Source of the DNA: an uncultured Sutterella sp.
GTDB taxonomy: Bacteria; Pseudomonadota; Gammaproteobacteria; Burkholderiales; Burkholderiaceae_F
Reading direction: 5' to 3'
Assembly (NCBI GenBank): GCA_900545275.1
Contig: UQYG01000008.1
Coordinates: 62,001 to 126,000 of the forward strand
DNA length: 64,000 nucleotides
The position numbers and the translations under genes are program-made. Position 1 is the first letter of the stretch, and each line of letters begins with the position of its first letter. The notes below the pieces were generated by a model. The model did not search any database. It was not told where the DNA came from and saw only the letters and a list, made by a program, of their open reading frames with translations. This document shows positions 8,919 to 17,067 of the stretch, piece after piece.

Positions 8919-8970
8919 CGGAGGCGCCGGCGCGTCGAAGGCCGAAACGCGTTAGCACAAACGGCTGAAG

Positions 8971-9753
8971 TCAGCCGGCAAAACCGAAGGGACTCATTCC
9001 CGTCTGCGGAATATCGACGCCGGGATAGCGCACCCCCGTGAGATAGAGTCCGTCGGGCGAGAAGGTGGGAGCGGCCGCGGCCCGCGAGCGGGCTTCGAGC
9101 ACCTCCCTCACCCATTCGGGGCGCTCTCGTCCCGTGCCGACGTATACGAGCGTGCCCACGATGTTCCGAACCATGTGGTGCAGGAAGGCGTTCGCGGTGA
9201 TTCGAAGGCCCACGAGCCGTCCCTTCCGGACGATCTCGAGCGACTCGATCGTGCGCACGGGCGTCTTTGCCTGACACTCGGCCGCGCGAAAGCTCGAAAA
9301 GTCGTGCGTCCCCAGGAGACAGGCCGCGCCGCGGCGCATGAGGTCGACCTCGAGCGGCCGCCACACCCAGCCCGCGCGCTTTGCGTAGACGGGACTGCGC
9401 ACGGCGTGGTTGTAGAGCCAGTATTCGTAGGTGCGGGCCGTTGCGTCAAAGCGCGCGTGAAAGTCGTCCGGCACGGCCCGGGCCCAGAGAACGGCCACCG
9501 TGGGCGGCAGGTGCGTGTTGACGCCCCGCACCCAGTTGCGCTCGGGCCGAACCGCCTCGGTGTCGAGCGACACCACCTGATGCGTCGCGTGCACGCCCGT
9601 GTCGGTGCGGCCCGCGCAGATGAGGGAGACGGGGGCGGCGAGAAAACGTCCGACCGCGTCCTCGAGCGTCGCCTGCACCGAGGGCATGTCGGGTTGAATC
9701 TGCCAGCCGCAGAAGGCGCTGCCGTCGTACTCGATGCCGAGCGCGATCCTCAC
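8971..9753 (-). CDS. truA: tRNA pseudouridine(38-40) synthase
   Basis: Isomerises uridines 38-40 in the anticodon arm of many tRNAs. The 260-residue protein starts MRIALGIEYDGSAFCGWQIQ and has the catalytic motif GRTDTGVHA (Asp near residue 52), then NAFLHHMVRN. Length is typical. Its start overlaps the end of fimV by four bases, implying translational coupling. The next gene downstream is accD; the trp genes that follow truA in many beta- and gammaproteobacteria are absent. Confidence 0.96.
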   Translation of the reverse strand: MRIALGIEYDGSAFCGWQIQPDMPSVQATLEDAVGRFLAAPVSLICAGRTDTGVHATHQVVSLDTEAVRPERNWVRGVNTHLPPTVAVLWARAVPDDFHARFDATARTYEYWLYNHAVRSPVYAKRAGWVWRPLEVDLMRRGAACLLGTHDFSSFRAAECQAKTPVRTIESLEIVRKGRLVGLRITANAFLHHMVRNIVGTLVYVGTGRERPEWVREVLEARSRAAAAPTFSPDGLYLTGVRYPGVDIPQTGMSPFGFAG

Positions 9754-11975
9754 GCCTTTTCTCCGGCGATGCGCTCTTCCAGGAACTTCGCGTGTTCGCG
9801 CTGCTGGGCCGTCCCCTTCTCGCGCACTTCGGCGAGAAGTTCCCTGGCTTCCTTGAGCGCCCCCAGGCCCACGAAGGCCTGCGCGAGCTTGAGTTTTCCG
9901 TCGATCGCCGCGGTCTGGGCGACTTCTCGTTCACTGCGAAGGTGCGAGACGGGCTCTTCCGCCGCGACGGGCGGAAGTTCCGGCGCTTCGGGCGCGGGAG
10001 CCGGCGTCTTCTCTTCGTGATCGTCAAGATCGAGCGTAAGGTCTCCGACCACGTCGGAGACGGCCTTGTCGCTCGTGCGGCTGCGTTCCTCTTCGTCGAC
10101 GGGCGGCATTTCGTCGTCGGGCTCGAGCCACGGCTGCGCCGCGGGTTCGGCCGGTTTCGCCTCGGCTTCGAGCGGCGTCCCGGAAGCGGAGGCTTCCTTC
10201 CCCGCTTCGTCCGACGGAGCCGTCTCTTCGCCACGGGCCTTTTCTTCGGCAAAGGCGGCTGCGCCCGCGCCCATCGCGCCCGCGGTCGTACCGTTTTTTA
10301 CGGCTTCGTCGACGGTACGCTCCAAGGCCTTCAACTGGGCGGGCGAGGAGGGAGGAATGTCCTTGGCGAGCGTCACGGTCTGTTCGGGCTTGGCTTCTGG
10401 ATCGTCTCCCTCGGACTTCTTGCGGCGCAAAAGCCACCAAAGGAAAAGAAGAATGAGCACGCCCACGCCGATCACGCCGCCCGAAATCCCGGAGGATTCG
10501 TCCTTCTTCTCTTCGGTCGCGGCGGTCTTTTCAGGTTCGGCCGCGAAAGCGGGCTCGGCGGACGCCGCCGCATTCTGCAAAGCGGTTTCTTCGGAGGGCT
10601 TTTCTTCAGCGGGCTCCTTGGCGGGCGCCTGGACTTCGGCGTTCTGCTCGGAGACGGCCTCGGCAATCGCGGGGTCCGCCGGACGATTGAGCGAATCCTG
10701 CGTCACGCTCTGATCGGCCGCGTCGTCGGGATTCGGAAGTTCTTCCGAAGCGGATGCGGGCACATCTTCCGAGGCCGCGGGTTCGGTTTCGGACGTCGTC
10801 GGCGCCGAGGATTCGGTTGCGTTCCCGTTCGTTTCGGCGGTGGGCTCCGCAGACTTGGCGGCGGATTCGGCGACCGGTTCGGCAGCCTCGGTCTTCGTCG
10901 CGGACGGCTCGGCAGGCTGCGCCGCGGGTGCGGTGCCGGGGTGTTCGTCGCCCATGAGCTCGCGCGCCTGCGTGCGTTCGGCGCGGTCGGCTTCAATCGC
11001 CGCGCGGCCGGCCGCCGCCACTTCGGCGGTCGCAAGACCGCGCTCACGCGCTTCGGTCTGCGCGCGGGCCGTCTTTTCGGCGGTTTCGAGACTCATCGCC
11101 TGCGCGTCGATCAGGTTCTGCGTGGGCATGGGAATCGCCGTGTCATTGCCGTGCACGCGCCGGAAGGCCGCCACCGGATCGATCGCAAGCACTTCCGCGC
11201 GCGTGGGCGCGGTAAGTCTCGAGCCGATCACGAGTTTCGAGGGATCGTCGCTCAGGAAGGCGCCGGGGTTCTTCTCTTCAAACCCCACGACGAGCTGCTC
11301 CATCGTGCAGCCTTCAAAGACGGGCCAGTAGAGTTTCGCGATCGACCAGATCGTCATGTCTTCGATCACGCTGAAGGGCTGCGTCGAATCGAAGCCGTTC
11401 AGAGCCACGTAGTCGCGCACGACGGAGGGAGCGTAGCGTCCCTTCTTCGCCAAACGGCGCTTGAGCGCCTTCACTTCCTTCGGGTCGCTCGCCGCGGCCA
11501 TCGTGACGGAGGATACCGCCGGCGTCTCGGGCGCGGCGGCGGGCGCCGTCACCGTGCGGCGCGGCAGGTCGGCCGTCACCGCAAAGCGGCCGTTTTCGGC
11601 GTGCAGAACATACTGCCGGACGGTGACGTTGCCGCCCACGTTGAGTTCGATCAGGAGAGGAAAGCTTTCCGTACCGAGCGTTTCACTTCCCACCACGCGG
11701 ACCGTCACGTTGTTGTCGGCTGCGGCGTCGCGCTTGAGTTTCAGGTCCTGCACCTGTTCGGGCCAGGCGACGCCTTCGCGAAGGTAGGTTCCCGGAGGCG
11801 CCACGCGCACCATCGAAGTGGTCGACGAAAGGTCCACGTCCTCAATCGTGAGGATCGCGTCCAAGGGTTCGCCCGGAACCGAGCGCACCGTCATTTCGCC
11901 CAACACGGCGGCCGAAAGGCCGCCCGAGAAAAGAAGCGGACAAAGGAGAGAGAGGGTCGATTTGGCAAAAGTCAT
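9750..11975 (-). CDS. fimV: FimV/HubP-like polar peptidoglycan-binding protein
   Basis: A 741-residue inner-membrane protein. It has a signal peptide (residues 1-23), a FimV N-terminal domain (about 24-120), a LysM-like segment (about 170-240, with SVIEDMTIWSIAKLY), a long Ala/Glu/Pro-rich region, one transmembrane helix at about residues 485-505 (VIGVGVLILLFLWWLL), and a cytoplasmic acidic tail ending in the short FimV C-terminal TPR-like domain (KLKLAQAFVGLGALKEA). FimV/HubP proteins organise the cell pole, type IV pili and type II secretion. The start at 11975 was chosen over upstream in-frame codons because it directly precedes the signal peptide. It overlaps truA by four bases. Confidence 0.9.
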   Translation of the reverse strand: MTFAKSTLSLLCPLLFSGGLSAAVLGEMTVRSVPGEPLDAILTIEDVDLSSTTSMVRVAPPGTYLREGVAWPEQVQDLKLKRDAAADNNVTVRVVGSETLGTESFPLLIELNVGGNVTVRQYVLHAENGRFAVTADLPRRTVTAPAAAPETPAVSSVTMAAASDPKEVKALKRRLAKKGRYAPSVVRDYVALNGFDSTQPFSVIEDMTIWSIAKLYWPVFEGCTMEQLVVGFEEKNPGAFLSDDPSKLVIGSRLTAPTRAEVLAIDPVAAFRRVHGNDTAIPMPTQNLIDAQAMSLETAEKTARAQTEARERGLATAEVAAAGRAAIEADRAERTQARELMGDEHPGTAPAAQPAEPSATKTEAAEPVAESAAKSAEPTAETNGNATESSAPTTSETEPAASEDVPASASEELPNPDDAADQSVTQDSLNRPADPAIAEAVSEQNAEVQAPAKEPAEEKPSEETALQNAAASAEPAFAAEPEKTAATEEKKDESSGISGGVIGVGVLILLFLWWLLRRKKSEGDDPEAKPEQTVTLAKDIPPSSPAQLKALERTVDEAVKNGTTAGAMGAGAAAFAEEKARGEETAPSDEAGKEASASGTPLEAEAKPAEPAAQPWLEPDDEMPPVDEEERSRTSDKAVSDVVGDLTLDLDDHEEKTPAPAPEAPELPPVAAEEPVSHLRSEREVAQTAAIDGKLKLAQAFVGLGALKEARELLAEVREKGTAQQREHAKFLEERIAGEKA

Positions 11976-12091
11976 CGTTCTTGTCGCGGACCGAGCCCCT
12001 CGCTCCGCGTTTTCTGCGCAAAAGATGGTGAAGATGATAGCGCATTGCGGCTTTCTTCTGCCCGATGCCCGTCGGACGTCCCGGGGCCGCT

Positions 12092-12901
12092 TCAGCGTTT
12101 TGCGCAGGCCGCCCGATAGAGCATCGCAAGCGACACGCCCGCGACCGTGTTGCCGAGCGTCGCCGCCGTGAGGTTCTTCGCGACGTTCGCCCAGGTGAAG
12201 AGCGCCGGATCGATTCCGTCGACGACATAGCCCGAAGCGGAGAGCACCATCGAGAGCGGCAGGAAGTAGAGGTTCGCGACGCAGTGCTCGAACCCGAGCG
12301 CGACGAAGGCCGAGACCGGAAGCAGGACGCCGAGCACCTTGTCGGCGACGCTTCGGCCCGCATACCCCATCCAGACGCCCAGACACACGAGAAGATTGCA
12401 GAGGATCCCCTTCACGAAGATCGTGAACCATCCTGCGGAGAGTTTTCCCGCAGCGACGCCCAACATGCCCTGCGCCATGGGACCGAGGTCGGCCGTGTGC
12501 GCAAAAGCGACGAGCGCGACGAGCGTGAGCGCGCCCAGGGCGTTCCCGAGCCACACGCGCACCCAGTTGAGCAGGGTCGCGCCCCAAGTGATGCGGCCGT
12601 CCGCGGCGGATGCCGCAATCATGGTGTTGCCGGTGTAGAGCTCAGCGCCCGCGACAAGAACGAGCGAAAGGCCGAGCGAGAAGACCGCGCCCGCGCCGAA
12701 GCGCTGCACGGCAAAGGAGAGACTTGCGTCCGAAAGGAACAAGGTGGCGAAAAGCCCGCCCAATCCGATGTAGAGCCCCGCGAGAAAGGCGAGCGGCAGC
12801 TGCCTTCCGAGCGGAAGAGAAGTCTTCACGACGGCCCCCGAGAGGACTTTTTCCAAGACTTCCTGGGTCGTCAGTGCGTCGGAACGGTGATTGGTTTCCA
12901 T
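12092..12901 (-). CDS. Formate/nitrite transporter family channel (FocA/NirC type)
   Basis: Pentameric inner-membrane channel family for small monovalent anions such as formate, nitrite or hydrosulfide. The 269-residue protein has six hydrophobic segments and the signatures AGAELYTGN, GILCNLLVCLGVW and GFEHCVANLYFLP, including the pore His of GFEHC. The ATG at 12901 has a ribosome-binding site AGGAG six bases upstream; a TTG at 12916 in the same frame would put that site inside the gene, so the ATG is preferred. No formate or nitrite enzyme gene is adjacent, so the substrate is open. A 13-base inverted repeat lies just upstream. Confidence 0.9.
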   Translation of the reverse strand: METNHRSDALTTQEVLEKVLSGAVVKTSLPLGRQLPLAFLAGLYIGLGGLFATLFLSDASLSFAVQRFGAGAVFSLGLSLVLVAGAELYTGNTMIAASAADGRITWGATLLNWVRVWLGNALGALTLVALVAFAHTADLGPMAQGMLGVAAGKLSAGWFTIFVKGILCNLLVCLGVWMGYAGRSVADKVLGVLLPVSAFVALGFEHCVANLYFLPLSMVLSASGYVVDGIDPALFTWANVAKNLTAATLGNTVAGVSLAMLYRAACAKR

Positions 12902-12920
12902 GAACGGCTCCTGCAAAGTT

Positions 12921-12959
12921 GTTTCGCGAAAGCGCCGCGGCTCGAAGCTTTCGCGAAAC
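12921..12959. repeat. Twin TTTCGCGAAA palindromes / 13-base inverted repeat upstream of the channel gene
   Basis: GTTTCGCGAAAGC (12921-12933) and GCTTTCGCGAAAC (12947-12959) form a perfect inverted repeat with a 13-base loop. Each arm contains the self-complementary TTTCGCGAAA, and the two copies have centres 27 bases apart. This fits a pair of operator sites, or a leader hairpin 20 bases before the start codon. Confidence 0.6.
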
Positions 12960-13027
12960 GTCTTTTCCGCGGGAAAAAACGGTTTGCGCTGGAGGGGGCA
13001 TGGACCAAGAGAAAACGGAAGTCTAAC

Positions 13028-13066
13028 AAAATCGGCGCGCAGGACACGGATCCGCGCGCCGATTTT
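13028..13066. terminator. Intrinsic terminator after tamB
   Basis: AAATCGGCGCGC and GCGCGCCGATTT form a strong stem with a 14-base loop about 15 bases past the tamB stop codon, with T residues on the exit side. Confidence 0.8.
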
Positions 13067-13080
13067 CTTCGGGATACCCC

Positions 13081-16000
13081 TTAGAACTCGAACTGATAGA
13101 GGACGTTGAGCGCCTGATCGACGCCCGAAGCGGCTTCCAAGTAAAGCCTCGGCAGGAGCCGGTAGCGAAGCGTGAGCGTCGCGAGCGAATCAAAGAGCCC
13201 GACGCCGTACTTCACTTTGAGGCCCGGGAGCACGTAAGCGCTCACGACCACCTGCGAGCTGTCGCCCGCCCCTTCGGTGTCGATCCCGAAGTCGGTAAGC
13301 CCGATGGCGTCGCCCACTTCGGTGAGAAGCCCCGAGCCCTGGCTGAGACCCAGCCCGATCAGGGCCGACGTGATGGCCGAGTTGTCCGTGTCGCCCGAGG
13401 GATCGAGGCCTTCGCCCCGGATCAGATAGCTGAAGGCCTCCTGCTCGCTCAAGGCCGGTTCCGAGAAGATCACGGCCTTCGGGCGCTCGACCGTCCCCGT
13501 CACGCGTACGCCCGCGACGACGTCGTCGGCCGTCCGTTCGGGATTGCGTACGGCTTCGATCGTGAGGAGCGGATTCGAGATCGGGCCCGAAAAAAGGAAT
13601 TCCCCCTTGCGCACGATCAGGTCCTGTCCGTAGGCGCGGAACTGTCCGAAGGGAACGGTGATTTGACCGTTGAGCCCCAAGGAATTCTGCGTCTGTGCGA
13701 CGTTGAGTTTCCCCGTGAGGCTCGCCTTGAGGCCCATGGCGTCGACGCGCACGTCGTCGCCGAGGACGATGAAGAGCGCACTTTCGAGCGGAACGGGCTT
13801 CTTGTCGGAAGCGGCCGCCTTTTGCCAGGATCCCGGACGGTCGAGACGCACCTCGTCCTCGGACACCGCAACGGCGGACTCGGGGAGCTCCTGCACGGTG
13901 ATCCGCGCCCAGGGCACCGAAAGGAGCCCTTCGAGCCGGTATTTCTCCGGAAGGGCCTCAAAACTCACGTAGGTGGAGAGATCCAGCTCCGCCATCGGAG
14001 GCACCGTGAGGCGCAGGGTCTTGCTCTTTACCGACACCTTCGCGCGCCAGGCTTCAAGCGTCTCCCACGAGGCGTTTCCTGCGATCTCCACTTCGCCCTT
14101 CGGGGTCTTGAGTTGTCCTTCGAGCACGGAATCCCGTCCGCCGAAGCGAAGCGTCACGTAGCTCGGGAGCATTTCGAAGGGAAGTTTCGTACTGTCGACG
14201 CGCGCGTCGCGGATCCCCGTCTCGCCCGTGAGCGTGGGCGCAGGCAATGTCCCGCCGAAGCGAAGGTCGCCGAAGATGACGCCTTCGGCCTTTTCGCCCG
14301 CAGAGAGGAGCGGATTCACCATCGCGACCGACAGGTCCTCCATCCGCAGGGTGCCGTCCAGTTTCTTTTCGCCGAGCGGCTCCGTCACCGAGGCCGACCC
14401 CGAGAGTCTGCCGTTTCCGGCGATGTCGAGAAGCCAGTCGAGCGAAATCCGTTTTTCGCGCAACTCGCCCGCCACGGTGAAGGCGTCGAATCCGAGCACG
14501 AAGTCCTCTTCGGGCATCCGGATCGTCCCCTTGAGACCGACGGTTTCGAGCGCCACGCGCCCCTGCGGAATGCCCGTAAAGCCCGCCGGAACCGTGAGGT
14601 CCGCCGTTCCCTTCACGACGCCTTCGAGCAGCGTTCTGCGGGGAAGTTTGTCACGCAGCCAACCGAGATCGAAGCGCTCGAGAGCAAGCCGTACGGGGAA
14701 GGCCTTCTTTCCGCTCAAGTCCACGTCGGCCGTGCGCGCAAGGCACACCTCGGCGCTTTCGTGGCGCCAACAGTGCGAGCCCACGCGCAGGGACTGATCG
14801 GCGTTGCGATAGCGAAGCGTCATGCGCTCGGCGAGCTTCACGTCGCCCGCGGGCGTCTGAAAAGCCGCGCTCGCGACGCCCCCCTCCCAGGTCGCGGCGT
14901 CGCGCAAAAAGTCGCCCGAAAGCTTCATCTCGCCGCTCACGGGCGTTCCCGCCCAAGTGAGCGTCAGATCGTGTTTTCGCTCCTTGCCGCGCAGACGGGC
15001 GCTCGCTTCGGCGAGCGTCACGCCCGGAATCGTGAGGTGATCCGCCGTGAGCGTGACGTCCCCCATCATTTCTTCGCCCTGCGCGATGCCGCCTTTGAGG
15101 CGCAGGCTCTTCAGAGCGTAGTCGGCAAAGGAGAGATTGGAGGCGCGGATGTCGACGTCGAGAATCGGGAAGGTCGGCCGCCCCTTCAGATGAAAGTGTC
15201 CTTCGGCGCGCCCGGTCGCTCCGGGAATCGCGCGGCTGAAGTCGGGCGCGTTGATGCTCGACTCGATGTTGAAGCGCTGCGTTCCGTCGGCGACCTTCAC
15301 CTCGCCGTGCAGATGCACCGAGTTGACGCCGAGCTGCAGATCGAGCCCGGGCGAGAGAAAACTTCCGTCGCTCGTCATCCCGAAGGAGCCCTTGAGTCCC
15401 AAGGGAGCCTTTTGAATCGTCCCCTTGAGGTCCACGCCCGTGAGCGAGGCGGCCCACTCGGAGCCCTTTACGATGCCTTTCGTCTGCATGTCGCCCGAGA
15501 GCCGAATCGGAGCCTTCGGGAAAATGAGCGTCCCCGTGTCGAGGCCGTCGATCTTTAGGTTCGTATGCCAGCGCACGGCGTCGCGCCAGTCGACGTCGCC
15601 CGAAAAGACGGCCGTCCCGCGGTCGGTAGCGAGCGTGAGCGCGGTCAGGGACGCCGCCACTTCCGAGCCCTTTCCTTCGAGCGTGAGATCGCCCTCGGTG
15701 ATTTGATCGACTTTGAGGTGCGTGCGGGCCTTGAGCGCATAGTCGACGGCAAAGCCCGAGAGTTCAAGGTCGACGTTCGAGAGCGTCAGAACATCCTGCG
15801 AGAAGCCGGGGCTCCGTACGGTCAGCGAGAGCGGGAGACCCGCCTTGGCGGGCGACGCTTCGCCCGTCACGTGCAGTTTGACGGGCGCGGGAATCGCCGC
15901 GTCGATCTCGGTGTCAAGCCGCATCGTCTCGAGAAGCCCGCCCGCAAGACGAGCCTTGACGGCCGCCGACTGCGGCGCTTCGGGCGTTCCGAAGTCGGCC

Positions 16001-17067
16001 CGGGCATTGAGCGTCAAATCGCTCGTCCAGGCCCCCGAAAGCGCCACGTTGCCCGTGAGACTCCCTTCTGCCTTGGCGCCCGAGGCTTCGCCCTTTACGT
16101 CGAGACGCGAGACCGTGAGAACGTTTTCCTTCCAGGCGGCCGCTGCGTGCAGACTTTCGAGGCGGCTTCCGAAGCCTTCGACGTCCGCAACCGTCAGCTT
16201 CTCAAGCGCAATGTCGACCGGTAGACGCACTTCGGGAAGGGCCGGCAAAAGCGGTTTCGAGAAAAGCGCCGTGAGGCGTTCGCCCAGGGGTTGGGCGGGC
16301 GCTTCGGCCGAGTCGGCCTCCGTTTTTTCGGGAACCCCCGAAGATGCGGCATCGACCCGCCCGGCCTCGGAAGGAATCCCCGCCGCTTCGGGCGCCCCGT
16401 CCTCCGTTTTCTCCGTCGAAGCGACGGTCACCGCGGCTGCGGGCGTTTCCGGCGCCGCCGGCGTTTCGGAAGCCTCGGCGGCAGGATTTTCCGTCCCGGC
16501 CTTTGCGATTTCGGGCGTCGATACGCGCACGCCCGTAACCGCCGCGTCCGCAATCGTCACGCCGCGCTCGAACCACCGTCCCGATACATGAAAGTCGTCG
16601 AGCGTGACGAGCGTTCCGTCCGCGTCGAGTGAAATGTCCTCAACGGCGAGATTTTGCAGGAAAAAGGGCAGAGGCGCGCGCAGTTCCGCCGGCGGCGCGG
16701 AGGGCTCTTCAGACGTCTCGGCCGAGGGAGGAAGCTCCTTCGTGCGCACGACGATCTCGGCGCCCGCCAGACGAACGTCGTCCACGACGATGCGGTTCGA
16801 GAAGACGGCGCGGCCCGCCACGTCGTAGGAAAAGCGGTCGGCCTTGAAGCGGATGCCGGGCGCTTCGTACCGAACGTCCGAGAGCCGCAGATGCAGAAGC
16901 GAACCCGAGACGTCGCCCACCTTGAGGCCGTCGACCGCCCACTCGGCGCCGCTTGAAAGAACGCGAAGCCCCGCGGACGTTCCGAGCAGAAAGGAAACGC
17001 CGGCGACCGTCGCGAAGACGAGGGCGCCCGCTCCCATGCAGATCAACTGATAACGCTTCCACTTCAT
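13081..17067 (-). CDS. tamB: Translocation and assembly module protein TamB
   Basis: Very large (1328 residues) envelope protein anchored by one N-terminal helix (about residues 10-32), with a long repetitive beta-rich body and a C-terminal TamB/DUF490 domain ending in an aromatic-rich beta strand (LNVLYQFEF). With TamA it spans the periplasm and assists outer-membrane protein insertion and lipid transport. An Ala/Glu/Pro-rich insertion at about residues 190-260 is less conserved. Its start overlaps the end of tamA by four bases, so the two form one operon, followed by a terminator. Confidence 0.94.
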   Translation of the reverse strand: MKWKRYQLICMGAGALVFATVAGVSFLLGTSAGLRVLSSGAEWAVDGLKVGDVSGSLLHLRLSDVRYEAPGIRFKADRFSYDVAGRAVFSNRIVVDDVRLAGAEIVVRTKELPPSAETSEEPSAPPAELRAPLPFFLQNLAVEDISLDADGTLVTLDDFHVSGRWFERGVTIADAAVTGVRVSTPEIAKAGTENPAAEASETPAAPETPAAAVTVASTEKTEDGAPEAAGIPSEAGRVDAASSGVPEKTEADSAEAPAQPLGERLTALFSKPLLPALPEVRLPVDIALEKLTVADVEGFGSRLESLHAAAAWKENVLTVSRLDVKGEASGAKAEGSLTGNVALSGAWTSDLTLNARADFGTPEAPQSAAVKARLAGGLLETMRLDTEIDAAIPAPVKLHVTGEASPAKAGLPLSLTVRSPGFSQDVLTLSNVDLELSGFAVDYALKARTHLKVDQITEGDLTLEGKGSEVAASLTALTLATDRGTAVFSGDVDWRDAVRWHTNLKIDGLDTGTLIFPKAPIRLSGDMQTKGIVKGSEWAASLTGVDLKGTIQKAPLGLKGSFGMTSDGSFLSPGLDLQLGVNSVHLHGEVKVADGTQRFNIESSINAPDFSRAIPGATGRAEGHFHLKGRPTFPILDVDIRASNLSFADYALKSLRLKGGIAQGEEMMGDVTLTADHLTIPGVTLAEASARLRGKERKHDLTLTWAGTPVSGEMKLSGDFLRDAATWEGGVASAAFQTPAGDVKLAERMTLRYRNADQSLRVGSHCWRHESAEVCLARTADVDLSGKKAFPVRLALERFDLGWLRDKLPRRTLLEGVVKGTADLTVPAGFTGIPQGRVALETVGLKGTIRMPEEDFVLGFDAFTVAGELREKRISLDWLLDIAGNGRLSGSASVTEPLGEKKLDGTLRMEDLSVAMVNPLLSAGEKAEGVIFGDLRFGGTLPAPTLTGETGIRDARVDSTKLPFEMLPSYVTLRFGGRDSVLEGQLKTPKGEVEIAGNASWETLEAWRAKVSVKSKTLRLTVPPMAELDLSTYVSFEALPEKYRLEGLLSVPWARITVQELPESAVAVSEDEVRLDRPGSWQKAAASDKKPVPLESALFIVLGDDVRVDAMGLKASLTGKLNVAQTQNSLGLNGQITVPFGQFRAYGQDLIVRKGEFLFSGPISNPLLTIEAVRNPERTADDVVAGVRVTGTVERPKAVIFSEPALSEQEAFSYLIRGEGLDPSGDTDNSAITSALIGLGLSQGSGLLTEVGDAIGLTDFGIDTEGAGDSSQVVVSAYVLPGLKVKYGVGLFDSLATLTLRYRLLPRLYLEAASGVDQALNVLYQFEF

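Noticed and set aside
9792..12119. 775-codon plus-strand open frame opposite fimV
   Set aside because: Gly/Arg/Phe-rich mirror of the Ala/Glu-rich FimV sequence; no start context or homology.
12902..12916. TTG start for the formate/nitrite-type channel
   Set aside because: The AGGAG ribosome-binding site lies inside this extension and is correctly spaced for the ATG at 12901.
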